A DNA stretch of 64,000 nt from contig QCNK01000006.1 of the NCBI GenBank assembly GCA_003210135.1, positions 1 to 64,000 of the forward strand, read 5' to 3'. Positions 8,846 to 18,399 of the stretch are shown here, piece after piece. The notes under the pieces are model-generated. The model did no database searches. It was not told the DNA's origin and saw nothing but the letters and a program-made list of their open reading frames with translations. The stretch is from Prochlorococcus sp. AG-424-P23. GTDB lineage: Bacteria; Cyanobacteriota; Cyanobacteriia; PCC-6307; Cyanobiaceae. Within the stretch, counting starts at the first letter, position 1. Each line of letters opens with the position of its first letter. The position numbers and the translations under genes were made by a program.

Positions 8846-9856
8846 TTGCTAGTGAGTAAAGACATTAAGGGATTAGCCCTAATAACAGGCACAACTTCAG
8901 GAGTTGGATTAAATACTCTAAAACCTCTTATAAGATTTGGATGGGAAGTCATAGCTGTTAATCGATCAAATAAAAGAGCTATATCAATAGCTGAAGAATT
9001 CTTAACAAAAGAGGAATTTAAAAATATACACTTTATAGAAATAGATCTCTCGAATTTGGATGATGTAAGAAAAGGTTGCAATGAAATATTGGATAGATTT
9101 AAAAAACCAATAAATTCTCTTATTTGTAATGCAGCAGTTTATAAGCCTAGACTAACGAGACCTGAAAGATCTCCTCAGGGTTTTGAAAACTCTATGGCAG
9201 TTAATCATTTTGGGCATTTCCTAATGATAAACCTACTTATAAAGAATATTTTATCTTCAGAAAGAGAAATTTTCCTAAATGGAAAAGCTCGTTTATTCAA
9301 GCCAAGGATTACAGTATTAGGAACTGTTACAGCTAATTATTCAGAACTTGGAGGGCGGATCCCTATCCCTGCTCCAGCTGATCTCGGAGACTTATCTGGA
9401 TTTAAAAATGGATTTTTACCTCCGATAAGTATGGCGAATGGAAAGAAATTCAAACCTGGTAAAGCTTATAAGGATAGTAAACTTTGCAATATGGTGACCG
9501 TTCAGGAATTATCAAAAAGATATCCAGCAGAGAAAATTATTGTAAATTCTCTATATCCTGGATGTGTTGCTGATACAAAACTTTTTAGAGATACTCCTTG
9601 GTTATTTAGATTTCTATTCCCGATTTTTCAAAAATTTATAACAAAAGGATATGTTTCACAAAGGTTAGCAGGAGAGAGAGTGGCTAAGGTTGCAACCTAT
9701 AAAGAATTTGCCAAACCATCAGTCCATTGGAGCTGGGGAAATCGTCAAAAAACTGGAAGAAAAGCTTTTTCTCAAAAGTTGTCAAAAAGAATAGTTAATA
9801 CAATGACCTCACAACAAACTTATGATCTAACAAAACAATTGGTTGGATTAGATTGA
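8846..9856 (+). CDS. por: light-dependent protochlorophyllide oxidoreductase (LPOR)
   Basis: LPOR uses light and NADPH to reduce ring D of protochlorophyllide to chlorophyllide. The 336-residue SDR carries the Rossmann motif GTTSGVG at 15-21, CNAAVY near 94-99 and the catalytic Tyr208-x3-Lys212 (YKDSK) with the neighbouring Cys that is conserved in LPORs. The start is TTG at 8846; a GTG lies two codons further on. The gene ends six bases before the convergent chlL, so both solutions to the same reaction abut at this locus. Confidence 0.97.
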   Translation: MLVSKDIKGLALITGTTSGVGLNTLKPLIRFGWEVIAVNRSNKRAISIAEEFLTKEEFKNIHFIEIDLSNLDDVRKGCNEILDRFKKPINSLICNAAVYKPRLTRPERSPQGFENSMAVNHFGHFLMINLLIKNILSSEREIFLNGKARLFKPRITVLGTVTANYSELGGRIPIPAPADLGDLSGFKNGFLPPISMANGKKFKPGKAYKDSKLCNMVTVQELSKRYPAEKIIVNSLYPGCVADTKLFRDTPWLFRFLFPIFQKFITKGYVSQRLAGERVAKVATYKEFAKPSVHWSWGNRQKTGRKAFSQKLSKRIVNTMTSQQTYDLTKQLVGLD

Positions 9857-9862
9857 TTAAGA

Positions 9863-10750
<888 letters not shown>

Positions 10751-10941
10751 TTAAAGCTTAAAACACATTATTATTTATATTCTTGCAGCGTAAATACACA
10801 TGAAATATGTTTTTAAACAAATATGTATTTAATTGTATTAAAAGTGGGAAATATGTTCTTATAACTGAATTTTTAGGATAAAATCTATTGAATTATAAGT
10901 GAAAATACTCATGACTTAATTATAATTTATTAGTAAATAAA

Positions 10942-12513
10942 TTAACTAAAATATGCTTTAGCATCGTAAAGAGTTTCATCACTTATCTCTGGAATTCCCC
11001 TTAGGATTGCGTATTTTTCAGTATTTGTTTTGACTTTACCTCTTACAAAAAATGGAACTTTTGTTAATTCAGCTTTTCCAGATTCAGTCCAGATAATTCC
11101 TTCTTTACTATTTTTTTCTTTTTTTCCCTCAGAATTTAAAAAATCATTTGTGTTTGTGGCTGTATGTCCTAAATGGCTTTGATGGCCATCAACAAACTCA
11201 AAGTCGTGTTTGAACATATCAATAAGATGCTCTTCTAAGCCCATCATTAAGGGATGCACCCAGTCATCAAAAATCACATTTGCTCCTTCCCATCCCATTT
11301 GAGGGCTGTATCTTGCAGGTACATCTTGAACGTGCATTGGAGTACTAATTACAGAGCATGGAATACCGAGCCTTTTTGCACTATGCCTTTCCATTTGAGT
11401 CCCTAAAACTAGTTCAGGTGCTGCTTTCTTCATAGCATCTTCCACTTCTAGATAATTGTTGGTAATAAGAGCTTCTACATTTAGATCTTTTGCAGTAGCT
11501 CTTACTTGCCTCGCCATCTCCCTGCTGTATGTTCCAAGACCCACTACTTCAAAACCCAACTCTTCCTTAGCAATTTTGGCTGCTGCAATTGCATGTGTTC
11601 CATCACCAAAAATAAAAACTCTTTTACCAGTTAGATAATTAGAGTCAACCGATTTTGAGTACCAAGGAAGTTTTGATTTATTTTCTAATTCTTCTTTATT
11701 CGTTAAAGGAAGATCTAATTTTTCATGAACTTCATTTATAAATTTAATTGTATTTTTTATTCCAATAGGAATAGTATTCGTATATTCCATTCCAAAGTTC
11801 CGTTTAAGCCACTCGCATGAAGCTTCAGCAATTTCTTGATAAAGACAGATATTTATTTCAGCATCAATTAGTCTTTCAATATCATCAGGACTAGCACCTA
11901 ATGGAGCAACTACGTTTGTATCAATACCTTGTTCCGAAAGTATGCGTTGGATTTCGATTACATCATCTCTGCATCTAAATCCTAATAATGAAGGGCCAAG
12001 TATATTAACTTTTGGTCTCCTACCTAATTCCTTCCACCTAAGGGGATTTATTTTGTCTGAAGAACTTACTTTTTCTTTTAAAAGGGTTCTTGTTAGTTGA
12101 TAAAAGGTTTCTGAGGCCCCCCAATTTTCTTTCTTGCTATAAGCAGGTAATTCAAGATTAACAATCGGCATATCAAACCCCATCCCTTTCGCAAGTGCTC
12201 CAGGTTGGTCTTGGATAAGTTCTGCTGTACAACTTTCTCCGACTAAAAGAGTTTTGGGTTTGAATCGTTCAACCGCTTCCTTAATATTTTTCTTCACTAA
12301 TTCTGCTGTATCGCCTCCAAGGTCTCTAGCCTGAAAAGTTGTATAAGTTACCGGAGGCCTTTGCCCCCTCCTCTCGATCATGGTAAAGAGAAGATCCGCA
12401 TATGTATCTCCTTGGGGGGCATGAAGCACATAATGAATGTCTTTCATTGACGAGGCAATTCTCATAGCACCAACATGTGGTGGTCCTTCATACGTCCAAA
12501 GAGTTAATTCCAT
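10942..12513 (-). CDS. chlB: dark-operative protochlorophyllide reductase subunit B
   Basis: ChlB forms the catalytic heterotetramer with ChlN. The protein has 523 residues, the usual size. Asp36, in the HAPQGD segment, corresponds to the aspartate that serves as the unusual oxygen ligand of the NB cluster in this enzyme. The C-terminal 50 residues form the small extra domain seen in ChlB proteins, preceded by a polar linker around residues 455-475. The start codon is five bases after the chlN stop, so the two are translated together. Confidence 0.97.
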   Translation of the reverse strand: MELTLWTYEGPPHVGAMRIASSMKDIHYVLHAPQGDTYADLLFTMIERRGQRPPVTYTTFQARDLGGDTAELVKKNIKEAVERFKPKTLLVGESCTAELIQDQPGALAKGMGFDMPIVNLELPAYSKKENWGASETFYQLTRTLLKEKVSSSDKINPLRWKELGRRPKVNILGPSLLGFRCRDDVIEIQRILSEQGIDTNVVAPLGASPDDIERLIDAEINICLYQEIAEASCEWLKRNFGMEYTNTIPIGIKNTIKFINEVHEKLDLPLTNKEELENKSKLPWYSKSVDSNYLTGKRVFIFGDGTHAIAAAKIAKEELGFEVVGLGTYSREMARQVRATAKDLNVEALITNNYLEVEDAMKKAAPELVLGTQMERHSAKRLGIPCSVISTPMHVQDVPARYSPQMGWEGANVIFDDWVHPLMMGLEEHLIDMFKHDFEFVDGHQSHLGHTATNTNDFLNSEGKKEKNSKEGIIWTESGKAELTKVPFFVRGKVKTNTEKYAILRGIPEISDETLYDAKAYFS

Positions 12514-12518
12514 AGTTT

Positions 12519-13784
<1,266 letters not shown>

Positions 13785-13933
13785 TCAAGAGTTTATATTT
13801 CAAGCTTGCATAAACTTTTTAATTTAAGAAAGTAATTAATAAGTTCTCTTACAAAATGAACACATTTAAAAAACTTATATGAATGTTTAAATACTTAAAT
13901 GGGAATTATGAAAAAAAACTTTTTGGGCGTATT

Positions 13934-14302
13934 TTAATTTCTGTAGAAGGAATTTCCTTGACTTGTTTTTGAGATTTTCCATACATTTCTAGCTATTTTT
14001 GTTGCTAATAATCCTGCTCTTTCTAACTTAGATTTTCCGGGCTTTGCTCCAATTAAAGCTGTCACTTCTGAAGTAGTTAAAGGTGCTCCAGTATTTATAG
14101 CTAATTGCGTTAACTCCAATCTATCTCTAAGGTTCTTAAGATTTACTTTTTCAAGTTTATCTTCTTCTAACCAACTAAAAGATGGGTCTTTCTGAGATAG
14201 TTTTTGCATCAAGCTAAGACTTACTAATCCAAGAGTTTGATCAGGAGTTAATTCTTTTTCAGTAGCAGAAACATTTGGTTCTTTTTTTTGAGAAGTTCCC
14301 AT
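13934..14302 (-). CDS. conserved hypothetical protein next to csoS1D
   Basis: I do not recognise a named domain. The 122-residue protein opens with a polar, probably disordered stretch of about 20 residues, followed by helical segments and a basic C-terminal half (KPGKSKLERAGLLATKIARNVW) that could bind nucleic acid. It is divergent from csoS1D, with a 97-base shared upstream region, and lies at the edge of the carboxysome region. No membrane segment or signal peptide is present. A link to carboxysome function is only positional. Confidence 0.6.
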   Translation of the reverse strand: MGTSQKKEPNVSATEKELTPDQTLGLVSLSLMQKLSQKDPSFSWLEEDKLEKVNLKNLRDRLELTQLAINTGAPLTTSEVTALIGAKPGKSKLERAGLLATKIARNVWKISKTSQGNSFYRN

Positions 14303-14386
14303 AAAAATGCATATCTTTTACTTGAAGTTATCGTTTTGTGGGAAGCATGCAAGTAAATTTAATAGAAAAAATGATCCATTATCCGT

Positions 14387-14392
14387 TATAGT
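14387..14392 (+). promoter_or_regulatory. -10 box of csoS1D, possibly giving a leaderless mRNA
   Basis: TATAGT ends only seven bases before the csoS1D ATG. If used, transcription would start at or within a base or two of the start codon. No -35 match is evident. Confidence 0.35.
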
Positions 14393-14399
14393 CGCGTGA

Positions 14400-15170
14400 A
14401 TGGAACCAACTTCTAGTTTAAACAGAGGGGAACGAAAAAAAGGTAGTTCTCTTGTCACAGGATCTGAGGTGCAATCTCAGGCCAGTGGTGCAAGCTGTTT
14501 TATTACAACTGATTCAGAAAAGTCTTTGGTATCCAGACAAGCAAGTCAAGTTGAGCAAATTGAGTTGAGAACATATGTTTTTTTAGATTCTCTCCAACCT
14601 CAATTAGCTGCATATATGGGGACGGTTAGTAGAGGTTTTTTACCTATACCCGGAGATTCATGCCTTTGGATGGAAGTTTCACCTGGGATGGCCGTTCATA
14701 GAGTCACTGATATTGCCTTAAAAGCAAGTAATGTAAGACTTGGTCAGATGATTGTTGAAAGAGCATTTGGCTCTCTTGCTCTTTATCACAAAGATCAAAG
14801 TACTGTTTTACATTCTGGGGATGTTGTTCTAGATGCTATTGGAAGTGAAGTTAGAAAAAGAACCAAACCTTCAACAAGTTGGACAGAAGTTATTCGAGCT
14901 ATTACTCCAGATCATGCTGTTTTAATAAATAGACAAAACAGAAGTGGATCAATGATTCAATCTGGAATGAGCATGTTTATATTAGAAACTGAACCGGCTG
15001 GGTATGTCTTAAAAGCAGCAAATGAAGCAGAAAAAGCATCAAATATAACTGTTGTTGATGTAAAGGCAGTTGGCGCTTTCGGTAGATTAACTCTCGCTGG
15101 GAAAGAAGGAGATGTAGAAGAAGCAGCCGCTGCTGCTATAAGAGCAATTGATGAAATTTCAAATTATTGA
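14400..15170 (+). CDS. csoS1D: tandem-BMC carboxysome shell protein CsoS1D
   Basis: CsoS1D is a tandem bacterial-microcompartment-domain protein that forms stacked pseudohexameric trimers with a large gated pore, thought to pass RuBP and other metabolites through the alpha-carboxysome shell. The 256 residues comprise a polar N-terminal region of about 50 residues and two BMC repeats, roughly 52-150 and 155-256. The sequence closely matches what I recall for the structurally solved Prochlorococcus protein. The gene is upstream of the main operon and separated from it by the oppositely oriented rdgB, so it has its own promoter. Confidence 0.97.
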   Translation: MEPTSSLNRGERKKGSSLVTGSEVQSQASGASCFITTDSEKSLVSRQASQVEQIELRTYVFLDSLQPQLAAYMGTVSRGFLPIPGDSCLWMEVSPGMAVHRVTDIALKASNVRLGQMIVERAFGSLALYHKDQSTVLHSGDVVLDAIGSEVRKRTKPSTSWTEVIRAITPDHAVLINRQNRSGSMIQSGMSMFILETEPAGYVLKAANEAEKASNITVVDVKAVGAFGRLTLAGKEGDVEEAAAAAIRAIDEISNY

Positions 15171-15177
15171 TAATTTT

Positions 15178-15762
15178 CTAATTTAAACCAATTTCTTTTT
15201 TGAGGTAAGGTGACATAATTTTGGCAGCTTTTCCTCTACTACCTAATTTATTTAATTGTGATTGTGAGAGCTCACCGTAAACACAGTTAGACTCTTTTAC
15301 CCAAAAAATAGATTCGAATTCCCCGTTTGGATATTTGGGGTTCTTAAGAATTTCTCCCCAGCATATTCCTGTTGTATCTTTAACTAAGTTTCCTGAGGGA
15401 TCGCACAAAACCATACAACTTATAAATCTTGCACTCCTATAAGGACTATCAGAAAGTTCATTAATTAATTTTTTAATTTTCTCATGATTAGTTTTGGCAT
15501 ATCGAGCAGAATAAATTCCTGGCCGACCATCTAAAACGTCTACTTCAAGACCCGAGTCATCAGCTAATGCCCAAGTTTTAGTCTCTAAAGCAGCTGCTTT
15601 TGCTTTTAGAAGTGCATTCTCAAAATATGTGTTTCCAGTCTCTTCGACATTTAAATATTCTGGTTGCTTCTGAACCTTTAAGGACAAAACATCCAGCATC
15701 TCTGAAATTTCAGATACTTTTCTCTGATTGCCACTAGCAATAGTAAGAACTGGAAGGTTCAA
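15178..15762 (-). CDS. rdgB: non-canonical purine NTP pyrophosphatase (RdgB/HAM1 family)
   Basis: This 194-residue enzyme hydrolyses dITP, ITP and XTP to monophosphates, keeping damaged purines out of nucleic acids. The family signatures are present: SGNQRKVSEI near the N-terminus for triphosphate binding and LADDSGLEVDVLDGRPGIYSARY in the middle for metal and base recognition. It sits in opposite orientation inside the carboxysome region, between csoS1D and csoS1, an arrangement I recall from other Prochlorococcus genomes. A link to carboxysome function is not implied. Confidence 0.95.
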   Translation of the reverse strand: MNLPVLTIASGNQRKVSEISEMLDVLSLKVQKQPEYLNVEETGNTYFENALLKAKAAALETKTWALADDSGLEVDVLDGRPGIYSARYAKTNHEKIKKLINELSDSPYRSARFISCMVLCDPSGNLVKDTTGICWGEILKNPKYPNGEFESIFWVKESNCVYGELSQSQLNKLGSRGKAAKIMSPYLKKEIGLN

Positions 15763-16089
15763 AATAACAAATAAATTTATTGTGAATATTATCTTACTTC
15801 AAAGCTTGATACGGAGACAGGAAAGGTTGAACATTCCACACCTGTGTAGACAGGGCCTGCCTCGTACGGAAATAACATAATGTAAATTTTTTCTTAACAC
15901 AACAGTATGTTTTGATGCACTAACTAATTTGCATAAGTATTGACATATCAATAGTACCAAGGGTGATAAGTTTAACTTATGAATGATAGAAAAAACATTA
16001 ATGGAGATTTTGTCGAAAACGCTTGACTTATAAGTACTTAATGAAGCATTCTTCGAATTGAACATTCCACATTTAGTATTTAGTAGACA
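15763..16089. promoter_or_regulatory. rdgB/csoS1 divergent intergenic region with operon promoter candidates
   Basis: This 327-base gap must contain the main carboxysome operon promoter. Two candidates are visible: TTGACA at 15940-15945 with TGATAA at 15964-15969 (18-base spacing), and a lone TATAAG at 16029-16034 giving a leader of about 50 bases. A 14-base direct repeat, TTGAACATTCCACA, occurs at 15827-15840 and 16058-16071. A GC-rich patch with a small hairpin (CCTGT-GTAG-ACAGG, 15841-15854) follows the first copy. An 88-codon minus-strand frame spans the area but looks non-coding. Confidence 0.5.
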
Positions 16090-16401
16090 ATGGCTACAGA
16101 AACAATGGGTATCGCTCTCGGCATGATCGAGACACGCGGACTTGTACCTGCAATCGAAGCAGCAGACGCAATGACAAAGGCAGCAGAAGTTCGCCTTATT
16201 GGTCGTGAATTCGTTGGTGGCGGTTATGTCACAGTATTAGTTAGAGGCGAAACAGGCGCTGTTAACGCAGCTGTAAGAGCTGGTGCTGATGCTTGTGAAA
16301 GAGTTGGTGACGGTTTAGTTGCTGCTCACATTATTGCTCGTCCTCACAGAGAAGTTGAACCTGCTCTAGGTAACGGTGAATTTCTTGGTCAAAAGGACTA
16401 A
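16090..16401 (+). CDS. csoS1: major carboxysome shell protein CsoS1 (hexameric BMC)
   Basis: A single BMC-domain protein of 103 residues that tiles the flat facets of the alpha-carboxysome as hexamers. The motifs ALGMIETRGLVPAIEAADAM and VGGGYVTVLVRGETGAV are diagnostic for this shell family. Codon use is clearly different from neighbours, richer in G+C and in C-ending codons, consistent with very high expression. It is the first gene of the cbbLS-cso operon, 69 bases ahead of cbbL, with a hairpin in that gap. Only one csoS1 copy is seen here, the usual state in Prochlorococcus. Confidence 0.98.
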   Translation: MATETMGIALGMIETRGLVPAIEAADAMTKAAEVRLIGREFVGGGYVTVLVRGETGAVNAAVRAGADACERVGDGLVAAHIIARPHREVEPALGNGEFLGQKD

Positions 16402-16410
16402 TTAAGTAAA

Positions 16411-16430
16411 GCAAGATTTATAAATTTTGC
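16411..16430 (+). other. intercistronic hairpin csoS1-cbbL
   Basis: An 8-bp stem with a TATA loop: GCAAGATT pairs with AATTTTGC, one G-U pair included. It is followed by mixed A/T sequence, not a T-tract, so it is more likely an mRNA processing or stability element than a terminator. Confidence 0.5.
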
Positions 16431-16470
16431 ATAATAATTATTTTCCCTACATAGACCTAAATTTATCCTT

Positions 16471-17886
16471 ATGAGTAAGAAGTATGACGCAGGGGTAAAG
16501 GAGTACAGAGATACCTACTGGACTCCAGAATATGTCCCCCTAGACACCGATTTACTAGCCTGTTTCAAATGTACAGGTCAGGAAGGTGTTCCAAGAGAAG
16601 AAGTTGCAGCTGCTGTTGCCGCTGAATCTTCAACAGGTACTTGGTCAACAGTTTGGTCCGAGTTACTTACTGACTTAGAATTTTATAAAGGACGTTGTTA
16701 TCGAATCGAAGACGTCCCTGGAGATCCTGAAGCTTTCTATGCTTTTATTGCATATCCTTTAGATCTTTTTGAAGAAGGCTCAATTACAAACGTACTAACA
16801 TCTCTTGTAGGAAACGTTTTTGGATTTAAAGCTCTAAGACATCTACGTCTAGAAGATATTAGATTCCCAATTGCTTTCATTAAAACTTGTGGTGGTCCAC
16901 CAAATGGAATCGTAGTTGAAAGAGATCGACTTAACAAATACGGAAGACCTCTACTTGGTTGTACCATTAAACCTAAATTAGGATTATCTGGTAAAAACTA
17001 CGGTAGGGTTGTATATGAATGTCTCAGAGGCGGTCTTGATTTAACTAAGGATGATGAGAATATTAATTCTCAACCATTCCAACGTTGGAGAGAAAGATTT
17101 GAGTTTGTTGCAGAAGCAGTTAAGCTTGCTCAAAGAGAAACTGGAGAAGTTAAAGGTCACTATCTAAACTGTACCGCTAACACTCCTGAAGAACTCTATG
17201 AAAGAGCTGAATTTGCAAAAGAGCTAGATATGCCAATCATCATGCATGATTATATAACTGGTGGTTTTACTGCAAATACTGGATTAGCAAACTGGTGTCG
17301 TAAAAATGGCATGCTTCTTCATATTCATAGAGCGATGCATGCTGTTATTGATAGACATCCAAAACACGGTATTCATTTCAGGGTTCTAGCAAAATGTTTG
17401 AGACTCTCCGGAGGAGATCAATTACATACTGGAACTGTTGTTGGAAAACTAGAAGGTGATCGTCAAACAACCCTTGGTTACATTGATAACTTAAGAGAGT
17501 CATTTGTTCCTGAAGATAGATCAAGAGGTAACTTCTTTGATCAAGATTGGGGTTCAATGCCAGGAGTATTTGCTGTCGCATCAGGTGGTATTCACGTATG
17601 GCATATGCCTGCTCTCCTAGCGATTTTTGGAGATGATTCTTGTCTTCAGTTCGGTGGAGGAACACATGGTCATCCATGGGGTTCAGCTGCTGGAGCTGCA
17701 GCTAACAGAGTTGCTTTAGAAGCTTGTGTAAAAGCACGTAATGCTGGTCGCGAAATCGAGAAAGAGAGTAGAGACATTCTTATGGAAGCTGCTAAGCATA
17801 GTCCTGAATTAGCTATTGCTCTAGAAACTTGGAAGGAAATTAAGTTTGAGTTTGACACTGTCGACAAGCTTGATGTTCAGGGTTAA
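16471..17886 (+). CDS. cbbL: RuBisCO large subunit, form IA
   Basis: The catalytic subunit that carboxylates RuBP inside the carboxysome. The protein has 471 residues. The carbamylated lysine is Lys193 in the GLDLTKDDE motif, with Asp195 and Glu196 as magnesium ligands, and Lys167 lies in [10 protein letters not shown]. Sequence character matches the proteobacterial-like form IA carried by alpha-cyanobacteria, not the form IB of beta-cyanobacteria. It is the second gene of the operon; hairpins lie on both sides. Identification is certain. Confidence 0.99.
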   Translation: MSKKYDAGVKEYRDTYWTPEYVPLDTDLLACFKCTGQEGVPREEVAAAVAAESSTGTWSTVWSELLTDLEFYKGRCYRIEDVPGDPEAFYAFIAYPLDLFEEGSITNVLTSLVGNVFGFKALRHLRLEDIRFPIAFIKTCGGPPNGIVVERDRLNKYGRPLLGCTIKPKLGLSGKNYGRVVYECLRGGLDLTKDDENINSQPFQRWRERFEFVAEAVKLAQRETGEVKGHYLNCTANTPEELYERAEFAKELDMPIIMHDYITGGFTANTGLANWCRKNGMLLHIHRAMHAVIDRHPKHGIHFRVLAKCLRLSGGDQLHTGTVVGKLEGDRQTTLGYIDNLRESFVPEDRSRGNFFDQDWGSMPGVFAVASGGIHVWHMPALLAIFGDDSCLQFGGGTHGHPWGSAAGAAANRVALEACVKARNAGREIEKESRDILMEAAKHSPELAIALETWKEIKFEFDTVDKLDVQG

Positions 17887-17900
17887 CTCAAGTTTCTAAA

Positions 17901-17923
17901 TTGAGGAGATTTATTCTCCTCAA
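17901..17923 (+). other. intercistronic hairpin cbbL-cbbS
   Basis: TTGAGGAG and CTCCTCAA form a perfect 8-bp stem around a 7-base loop. A second, smaller hairpin (CTCGT-TTTT-ACGAG) lies at 17936-17949, just ahead of the cbbS ribosome-binding region. Neither has a terminator-type T-tract. Confidence 0.55.
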
Positions 17924-17975
17924 ACTTATTAAAATCTCGTTTTTACGAGTAATTTCATTCACATTTTGATTAATT

Positions 17976-18317
17976 ATGCCTTTCCAGAGCACAGTAAGTG
18001 ACTATCAAACAGTTGCAACCCTGGAAACATTCGGTTTTTTACCACCGATGACCCAGGAAGAAATATATGACCAAATTGCGTACATAATTGCTCAAGGTTG
18101 GAGTCCAGTTATTGAGCATGTTCATCCTAGTGGATGTATGCAAACTTATTGGTCTTATTGGAAACTCCCATTTTTTGGGGAAAAAGATCTTAACTTGATC
18201 GTGAGCGAATTAGAGGCATGCCATAGAGCATACCCTGATCATCATGTAAGAATCATCGGATATGATGCTTACACTCAAAGTCAAGGAACAGCTTTTGTAG
18301 TTTTCCAAGGACGTTAA
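17976..18317 (+). CDS. cbbS: RuBisCO small subunit, form IA
   Basis: The 113-residue small subunit caps the L8 core of RuBisCO and contributes to the site where CsoS2 binds. The sequence shows the family's ETFGFLPPMT N-terminal strand and the YWSYWKLPFF and RIIGYD segments. It lacks the longer beta-hairpin loop of plant small subunits. It follows cbbL by 89 bases, a gap holding two hairpins, and is followed by a strong hairpin with a T-tract before csoS2. Confidence 0.98.
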   Translation: MPFQSTVSDYQTVATLETFGFLPPMTQEEIYDQIAYIIAQGWSPVIEHVHPSGCMQTYWSYWKLPFFGEKDLNLIVSELEACHRAYPDHHVRIIGYDAYTQSQGTAFVVFQGR

Positions 18318-18339
18318 AGCTACTTATCGTAGTTAATAT

Positions 18340-18374
18340 CTTTCTCCAAAAAAATGTTTTGGAGAAAGTTTTTT
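18340..18374 (+). terminator. intrinsic-terminator-like hairpin between cbbS and csoS2
   Basis: A perfect 12-bp stem (CTTTCTCCAAAA, 18340-18351, with 18357-18368) encloses a 5-base loop and is followed by TTTTTT. It should stop a fraction of transcripts after cbbS, lowering csoS2 and downstream expression relative to csoS1-cbbL-cbbS. It lies inside what is otherwise one operon. Confidence 0.75.
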
Positions 18375-18399
18375 CAAAAGAGTTTCACATTTGAAGATT

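Noticed and set aside
15799-16065. An 88-codon minus-strand open frame upstream of csoS1
   Set aside because: It spans the operon promoter region, has a composition rich in Ser, Leu and Cys without any family pattern, and has no ribosome site. It is most likely a chance frame.
17378-17867. Minus-strand frames inside cbbL
   Set aside because: They are opposite a strongly conserved gene and have the scrambled composition expected of antisense frames.
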